From positions 4,590,501 to 4,654,500 of the forward strand of contig NZ_CP107932.1 of assembly GCF_036032445.1 (NCBI RefSeq): a stretch of DNA of 64,000 nt, written 5' to 3'. This DNA is from Nocardia sp. NBC_00416 (GTDB taxonomy: Bacteria; Actinomycetota; Actinomycetes; Mycobacteriales; Mycobacteriaceae). The translations under genes were made by a program, and so were the position numbers. The notes beneath the pieces are model-generated. The model did no database searches and was not told where the DNA came from. It saw nothing but the letters and a program-made list of their open reading frames with translations. This document shows, in pieces, positions 59,490-64,000 of the stretch. Every line of letters begins with the position of its first letter. Positions within the stretch are counted from its first letter, which is position 1.

Positions 59490-60602
59490 TCAACCGAGCC
59501 ACGCCTTCAGGACGCCGCACACTTTCCAGGCGCCGTTTTCCTCGACGAGGTCGTAGTCGAGGGATTTGAAGGGCGTCGAGGTGCCCCCCTTCACGAACAG
59601 TTCGAGGGTGAAGCTCCCTTCATCGCTGCCTTCGGGCACCTCGACGTTCGTGATCTTCCTTGTCCCATACTGGGAATCCGGCAGTTCGACCGGTCCGGAC
59701 CCCGACTTCTCGGCCAGTTCGAGCGTCGTCACATCCGCTTTGCAGATCAGGGCTTTGTCGGTGCCGTCGCTGTCCACGAACTGCTGGGCGACAGCACGCG
59801 CGGCGCCGGAGTCGCTGCCGCCGGTGCTGTTGCTGTCGGTGTCGGTGGTGCTCCCCGGTTCCTCGGAGTCGCTGCTCCCGGGATCCGATGCCTCCAGAAT
59901 GCCGCAGACCTTCCAGTCGCCGTCTTCTTCGACGAGGTCGTACTCCACGGTCCGACTGTGGCTCTGCGTACCGATTGTCACGTCTGTCTTGACGGTGAAG
60001 GTCCCTCGATCGCTGCCCTCGGGCACATCGACACTGACCAGCTCGCTCGTCGCGGCGGTGTCGTCCGGCATCGTCACGGGTTCGGTGGGCAGGGGCGCCG
60101 ACGTTCCGGCTTCTTCGATCTTCGCGAGATCCGATGCGCAGATCAGCTCCTCGTTCTCGCCTCCGCCGTCCACGAATTGCTGGGCGACAGCGCGCGGATC
60201 ACCAGTTCCGCCGCCACCGGACAGCAGGAAATACCCTCCGACACCGAAGCCGATGACCAGCACGACCACCACGAGCGTCACAATGACCGCGGTCCCGCGA
60301 CTCTTGCCGGATCGCGGCGGGTACGGCCCCCCGGGCTGCGGCGGGTACGGCCCCCCGGGTTGCGATACGTACGGCCCCCCGGGCTGCGGCGGGTACGGTT
60401 CCCCGGGCTGCGGTGCGTACGGCGGCTGCCCGTACGCAGGCTGCATATGCTGCGGGCCCGGGGCATACGGTTGCTGCTGCCCAGGCCCGTACGGCCCGGG
60501 CTGCGGTTGCGCACCGAGCGGCTGCGAAGGCGGCACCCCGGGAGGTTGGGGCGGAAATCCGCCGGGCTGATTGCCGGCATCGGGATGTTGCGGGTTCGTC
60601 AT
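59490..60602 (-). CDS. proline-rich membrane protein with two repeated outer domains
   Basis: A 370-residue protein: ~100 residues of Pro/Gly/Tyr/Gln repeats (PYPPQPGGPY type), a single transmembrane helix (TAVIVTLVVVVLVIGFGVGGYFLL), then two copies of a ~110-residue domain of the DUF4878-like kind. Each copy begins RAVAQQFVD and ends YDLVEE[D/N]G.WKVCG with a Cys early (LICASDL/LICKADV) and a Cys late. A Ser/Thr/Asp linker joins them. Such proteins sit in the membrane with the repeats outside; function unknown. Confidence 0.78.
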   Translation of the reverse strand: MTNPQHPDAGNQPGGFPPQPPGVPPSQPLGAQPQPGPYGPGQQQPYAPGPQHMQPAYGQPPYAPQPGEPYPPQPGGPYVSQPGGPYPPQPGGPYPPRSGKSRGTAVIVTLVVVVLVIGFGVGGYFLLSGGGGTGDPRAVAQQFVDGGGENEELICASDLAKIEEAGTSAPLPTEPVTMPDDTAATSELVSVDVPEGSDRGTFTVKTDVTIGTQSHSRTVEYDLVEEDGDWKVCGILEASDPGSSDSEEPGSTTDTDSNSTGGSDSGAARAVAQQFVDSDGTDKALICKADVTTLELAEKSGSGPVELPDSQYGTRKITNVEVPEGSDEGSFTLELFVKGGTSTPFKSLDYDLVEENGAWKVCGVLKAWLG

Positions 60603-61386
60603 CTATCTCGTCCTGCCTTCTTCGGACCCGGACCGCCGACGCTGGAACCGCAATGGGCCCGGTCCGGCTACGCGGCCCGCCGCGAAACCGCGTATCCGGT
60701 TGTCCGGCATACCATCTCGGCGGTGACAGTTCGACGCTGTACAACCGAGATTCGATCGCACTCGTCACCTGACCTGTCACAGTAACCATCCCGCCTCGAC
60801 GCACATCGAACTCGGAGAGCAGAATTGATACTCCATTGATCTTCCCTCGCCATGCACCACCCAACGCACGAGCTTCTAGTGCCGTCCAGCTCGGATACGA
60901 CGGCTATCGGGTCGGGTTCCCTCGCCGAACGACGTGATCAGCACCCCGAAGTCATGGTGAGGATCGTCAACCCGCTGCGCTGGTCGAAGCCGCTGCTCGG
61001 AGTCGGTCGACCATTCCACGTCGATCAGGCAACTCCCAGACGATTGCACAGCACGCCGGAGCGGGCATCCAGGTAGGGATCCGCAGTCACAGCAACCCGT
61101 GCAAGCGCTGGACACGCTCGCGGATCTCGACCGTGCCGATCTCACCCTGAGCCCACTGTCGAAGAATCGCGTCGGCATCAGAACTGGTCCGACGCCTCGA
61201 CCGCGACCCATACTGGCAATCCACAACCGTGGCGCGGGTCGAGCATTGTCCAGCACACGCCCATACGATGACTCGTCGACGGCGGGCTGATCACGGAGAT
61301 CATGCACAGGGCGGAGCAGCAGGTGCGGTACGTCGGCTAGCCTGCAACTGATAGACGGCGGGGATTCAGAGAGCGGACGTGATGTC
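60603..61386. other. intergenic region with a possible gene remnant
   Basis: About 780 bp with no confident gene. Several short open frames cross it without ribosome binding sites. Only 61087-61224 on the minus strand reads like real protein and is listed separately. The G+C is lower than in the flanks by eye. Confidence 0.45.
61087..61224 (-). CDS. possible small gene or remnant
   Basis: From GTG 61224 a 45-residue frame runs to TGA 61087. The last 30 residues are protein-like and helical: SDADAILRQWAQGEIGTVEI, then RERVQRLHGLL. The start is uncertain and the N-terminal ten residues are basic and not convincing. The helix-turn layout recalls small antitoxin-type proteins, but there is no toxin next to it. 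Low confidence. Confidence 0.25.
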   Translation of the reverse strand: MDCQYGSRSRRRTSSDADAILRQWAQGEIGTVEIRERVQRLHGLL

Positions 61387-62124
61387 GTGAGCCTGATGGT
61401 CAGTAATGTCAGCTTCTCCTATGCAGCACGGCCGGTATTGCGGGGCATCACATGGGAATTAGGTCAGGGAGTCACGGTACTGCTGGGTCCCAACGGATCC
61501 GGGAAATCGACACTCCTGGGCCTGATTGCCACCCAGCTCGGGTTGACCGGCGGAAGCATCACCATGGGCGGGCTTTCCTGGACCGCCCCAAGCGATTTAC
61601 GGGCGATACGTCGCAGTATCGGCTGGGTGCCGCAGTCGATAGACGTCGATAGAGCGATGCGTGTCCACGATTTCGTCTCGTACAGTGGCTGGCTACGTGG
61701 ACTGTCGACTCGCGATGCCGGCACGGCCGCACACGTGGCGCTCGAGCGGGTCGGCCTCACTTCACGCCAACGAGATCGCATTCGTACATTGTCGGGCGGG
61801 ATGCAGCGGCGGGCGCTGATTGCCGCCGGAATTGTGCACTCCCCATCGCTGCTCGTTTTGGATGAGCCGACCGTTGGGCTCGATCCCCGGCAGCGACGTT
61901 CACTGAACACCCTGATCAAGGAACTAGGCGCGGACGACGTCACCGTTGTATTGGCTACGCATATCTCGGAGGACGCCGAATCAGCCGACAGAATCGGGAT
62001 CATCAGCAACGGCCAGTTGGTTGCGAATGATTCCCCGGAACGGCTGCAAGTCGAGTTCGGTTCGATCTCGCAAGCGTATGTCGATCTGGTCGATGATGAG
62101 CCCGCGGAAGCCACCTCGGCATGA
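61387..62124 (+). CDS. ABC transporter ATP-binding protein
   Basis: A 245-residue ATPase with Walker A GPNGSGKST (around residue 34-42), the Q-loop in WVPQS, signature LSGGMQRR, Walker B LLVLDEPT, and switch His in ATHISED. It belongs to the group that drives small exporters of the antibiotic/peptide or copper-NosF type. GTG 61387. Its stop overlaps the next gene's ATG (ATGA), so it is coupled to the two membrane genes that follow. Confidence 0.92.
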   Translation: MSLMVSNVSFSYAARPVLRGITWELGQGVTVLLGPNGSGKSTLLGLIATQLGLTGGSITMGGLSWTAPSDLRAIRRSIGWVPQSIDVDRAMRVHDFVSYSGWLRGLSTRDAGTAAHVALERVGLTSRQRDRIRTLSGGMQRRALIAAGIVHSPSLLVLDEPTVGLDPRQRRSLNTLIKELGADDVTVVLATHISEDAESADRIGIISNGQLVANDSPERLQVEFGSISQAYVDLVDDEPAEATSA

Positions 62125-63452
62125 AGAACGTCATCGCTTATCTGAGCGCGGGTCCGCCGCTTCCCAAATCTGCCGTTGCCGTGCTGTTCTTGTTCTCGTT
62201 GGCGTATCTGCAGCTCTCCGATTTGAAAGGCCAGATCAGCGGCTACTGGCCCGGTGTCGATGTGTTCGTTGCGACCTGCACTTTGCTGCTGGGGGGAGGG
62301 GCATCAGCCATATCGGCCTGGGTTTCGCAGCGCTGGCCGGTAAGGCTTCGCACGAGTGTTTCGTCACGAAGCGGATGGGCGATCGCCGTCCGCGATGTGA
62401 CTCGCATGTACTCGGTAGTGCTTGCCGTCTTCATCATCGACCTTCTGATAGTGGTCGGCTACCGCTATGCCGACCGTGGCGCGGGGCACCCCAAATACGC
62501 CGTCCTCGTGAACTCCCTGGTGTGGCTTCTGTTTGCCGTTACGGTGGGCTGGGCCATCGGGTCTCTGCTGCGGCGAGCAGCGGCGGTCTTCGCGGCCGCG
62601 GCCGCGGCACTTCTGCTCTCGGCGGCCTCGGTCATGGCGAATGACGGCCACCGACTGTTTCCATTGCTCGCCGCCCGACAGCTTCCCGCGTTGCGTTCGT
62701 ATGCGGTCGAACTGTCACCGAATGCTGCAATCCTGGCTGTCGGCATCGTCACCACACTCTTGCTGGTCACCGCGACCATCGCGGTAGTCACGATGCGGCG
62801 CACCCGGCCAGTGACTACTACCCTGGTCGCCCTGACAGCGCTGGTTCCCGTTCTCGCCTCGGCGGTTTCCGGCGGAGCGCCATGGCTCGAACCACGGGCC
62901 GCGGCCGCCGCACCCGTATGCACCCGCGGGGAGCAGTTGCAAGTGTGTTCCTGGCCGGAGGACGAACAGCGGCTGGCCATGCTCGCGCCCGTTCTGCCAC
63001 GGCTGGCCGAAGCCATGCGCAACACCGGTTACCCGGTACCAGGCAGGCTCAGTGTTTCCACGTCGACCACGCCTGCGGAAAGCGTGATCTGCCCGTTCCG
63101 CGCACCTGAAGACGGTGTCCTCAACATCCTCGGCAGGGCGCCTGTCGGCAGCCCGTCCTGCCATCAATCGGATCGGCCTGTCGCCTGCGTCGGCGACGCC
63201 GAGTTACGAACGGATTTTTTGAGTCTCACGCAGGTCTATATGAGCTGGCTCGGGAACTACGCACTCGGCAAGGAGAGTATCCGTATGACAGAGAGCGACG
63301 GCTCTCCCACCACCGAACTGCGGGCGGTCGAAACCGTGTCGGAATGGGCCCCCGAGGCTCAGTTCTCGTATATGTCCCAGGTATATCGCACGGTCACCGA
63401 GTGCACCGACGAGCCCGTGTCGGCCCTCCTAGCGAAGGTCGGCGCTCGTTGA
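62121..63452 (+). CDS. membrane protein, likely ABC permease partner
   Basis: A 443-residue protein with about seven hydrophobic helices in the first ~285 residues (AVAVLFLFSLAYLQL; MYSVVLAVFIIDLLIVVGYR; ILAVGIVTTLLLVTATIAVV) and a ~160-residue outer C-terminal domain with six or so Cys (APVCTRGEQLQVCSW, VICPF, SCHQSDRPVACVGD, TECTD), probably disulfide-bonded. No family is recognised. By overlap with the ATPase gene it is likely a subunit of the same transporter. Confidence 0.78.
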   Translation: MKNVIAYLSAGPPLPKSAVAVLFLFSLAYLQLSDLKGQISGYWPGVDVFVATCTLLLGGGASAISAWVSQRWPVRLRTSVSSRSGWAIAVRDVTRMYSVVLAVFIIDLLIVVGYRYADRGAGHPKYAVLVNSLVWLLFAVTVGWAIGSLLRRAAAVFAAAAAALLLSAASVMANDGHRLFPLLAARQLPALRSYAVELSPNAAILAVGIVTTLLLVTATIAVVTMRRTRPVTTTLVALTALVPVLASAVSGGAPWLEPRAAAAAPVCTRGEQLQVCSWPEDEQRLAMLAPVLPRLAEAMRNTGYPVPGRLSVSTSTTPAESVICPFRAPEDGVLNILGRAPVGSPSCHQSDRPVACVGDAELRTDFLSLTQVYMSWLGNYALGKESIRMTESDGSPTTELRAVETVSEWAPEAQFSYMSQVYRTVTECTDEPVSALLAKVGAR

Positions 63453-64000
63453 GGGCGGCCGTCCAGTACCTGCGCATGCGTACGGCCGTGGATGCCATCC
63501 CGTTCGTAGCGGTCTGCATTCCCCTGGCCCTACTGGCAAAACAGCAGATCCCAAGGTTGTACGGGCTCGAATCAGGTGTGGGGATCAGCCCGGCCCGTCT
63601 GGTGCCTGTTCTCCTGGCCTGTGCCCTGATCGCGGCGACAGGCTCACGCCTGGGCGAAACGTACGAAGAAGCAATGCTTTCCAGAAGACCGGCGAGTGAA
63701 AGGGCTCAGCTTGTTGCCCTTGCGGTATGCGTCGCTGTCGCGATCACGGCCGCGATGTCGGTGGCAGGAGTACCGCTCGGCGGGCTGATCCGCGTTGGCT
63801 GTGACTGCGGGCTCTTCTTTGGAATCGCACTCCTGCTCGGCGCTTACCTGCCCAGGATGGCGGCCCTGGCAACCTGCCTACTTGTGTCGTGGTCGATCCA
63901 GACCCTCCCTTGGTGGTTCACCTCGATTCCGGGAACGTGGACAGACATGCGCGGCTTCACTACGCCACTGCCCCAATGGATCATCTCGATAGCCGCACTT
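63449..64000 (+). CDS. membrane protein, cut at the window edge
   Basis: An open frame of at least 184 codons running off the right edge. TTG 63449 overlaps the previous stop (TTGA); ATG 63476 is the alternative start. Hydrophobic segments: VAVCIPLALLA, LVPVLLACALIAAT, LVALAVCVAVAITAAMSVAG, broken here, LFFGIALLLGAYL and ATCLLVSWSI. It looks like a second permease subunit of the ABC system. The end and full length cannot be seen. Confidence 0.7.
   Translation, partial: MRAAVQYLRMRTAVDAIPFVAVCIPLALLAKQQIPRLYGLESGVGISPARLVPVLLACALIAATGSRLGETYEEAMLSRRPASERAQLVALAVCVAVAITAAMSVAGVPLGGLIRVGCDCGLFFGIALLLGAYLPRMAALATCLLVSWSIQTLPWWFTSIPGTWTDMRGFTTPLPQWIISIAAL

Overview
The window is high-G+C actinomycete DNA. 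Three things point to the mycolic-acid group (Mycobacteriales), most likely Nocardia or a close relative: a complete mce operon, a mycofactocin cluster, and a KstR-type operator in front of kshB. The genus is an inference; nothing in the window names it. GTG starts, 1-8 bp gene overlaps and divergent regulator/target pairs are common.

Layout. 1-9.5 kb is a loose accessory stretch: a hypothetical protein, two MFS transporters, a HAD hydrolase, two small unknown genes, an APH-fold kinase convergent with an XRE-TPR regulator, a decayed 2'-5' RNA ligase-like gene and an orphan ADP-ribosyltransferase. 9.5-16.6 kb is a leucine-degradation operon (accD1-accA1-fadE19-MaoC-citE) divergent from a TetR gene, with two operator palindromes between them. 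16.87-18.09 kb is a non-coding array of ten tandem repeats (mostly 123 bp) that runs up to the ribosome binding site of an acetoacetyl-CoA synthetase, followed by a zinc alcohol dehydrogenase and a double-domain TetR. 22.9-34.6 kb holds a CAP-domain secreted protein, the minus-strand mce operon (two small membrane proteins, yrbE A/B, mceA-F, one Mce-associated protein) and a divergent MpaB-family gene. 35.6-40.4 kb is an unusual mycofactocin cluster: mftA, a single ORF fusing MftB to MftC, an intrinsic terminator, then mftF and mftG; mftD and mftE are absent. 40.6-42.4 kb is a TetR gene and kshB with a KstR site.

42.6-46.2 kb is a LysR-controlled MFS/FAD-oxidoreductase pair. 46.4-49 kb has a racemase-family gene, a ferredoxin reductase behind an IdeR-like box, and an SPW-repeat membrane protein. 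49.3-55.5 kb has a 715-residue low-complexity protein, an EF-G paralogue, a TetR/epimerase pair with twin 24-bp operators, and a 58-bp near-identical direct repeat of the end of the 715-residue gene bounding the 4-kb segment. 55.5-57.6 kb is a four-gene WXG100-like module with an apparent frameshift. 57.8-59.4 kb is an SDR/TetR divergent pair. 59.5-64 kb has a proline-rich membrane protein, a gap with a possible small-gene remnant, and an ABC ATPase with two membrane partners, the last cut by the window edge.

How the genes fit together. MCC, the acyl-CoA dehydrogenase, the hydratase and the CitE-like lyase give acetyl-CoA and acetoacetate from leucine; the acetoacetyl-CoA synthetase just downstream can reactivate the acetoacetate. 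In M. tuberculosis the equivalent place is taken by a CoA transferase. The mce operon and kshB suggest lipid or sterol use. The mycofactocin genes here can make and modify the precursor, but need MftD and MftE from elsewhere.
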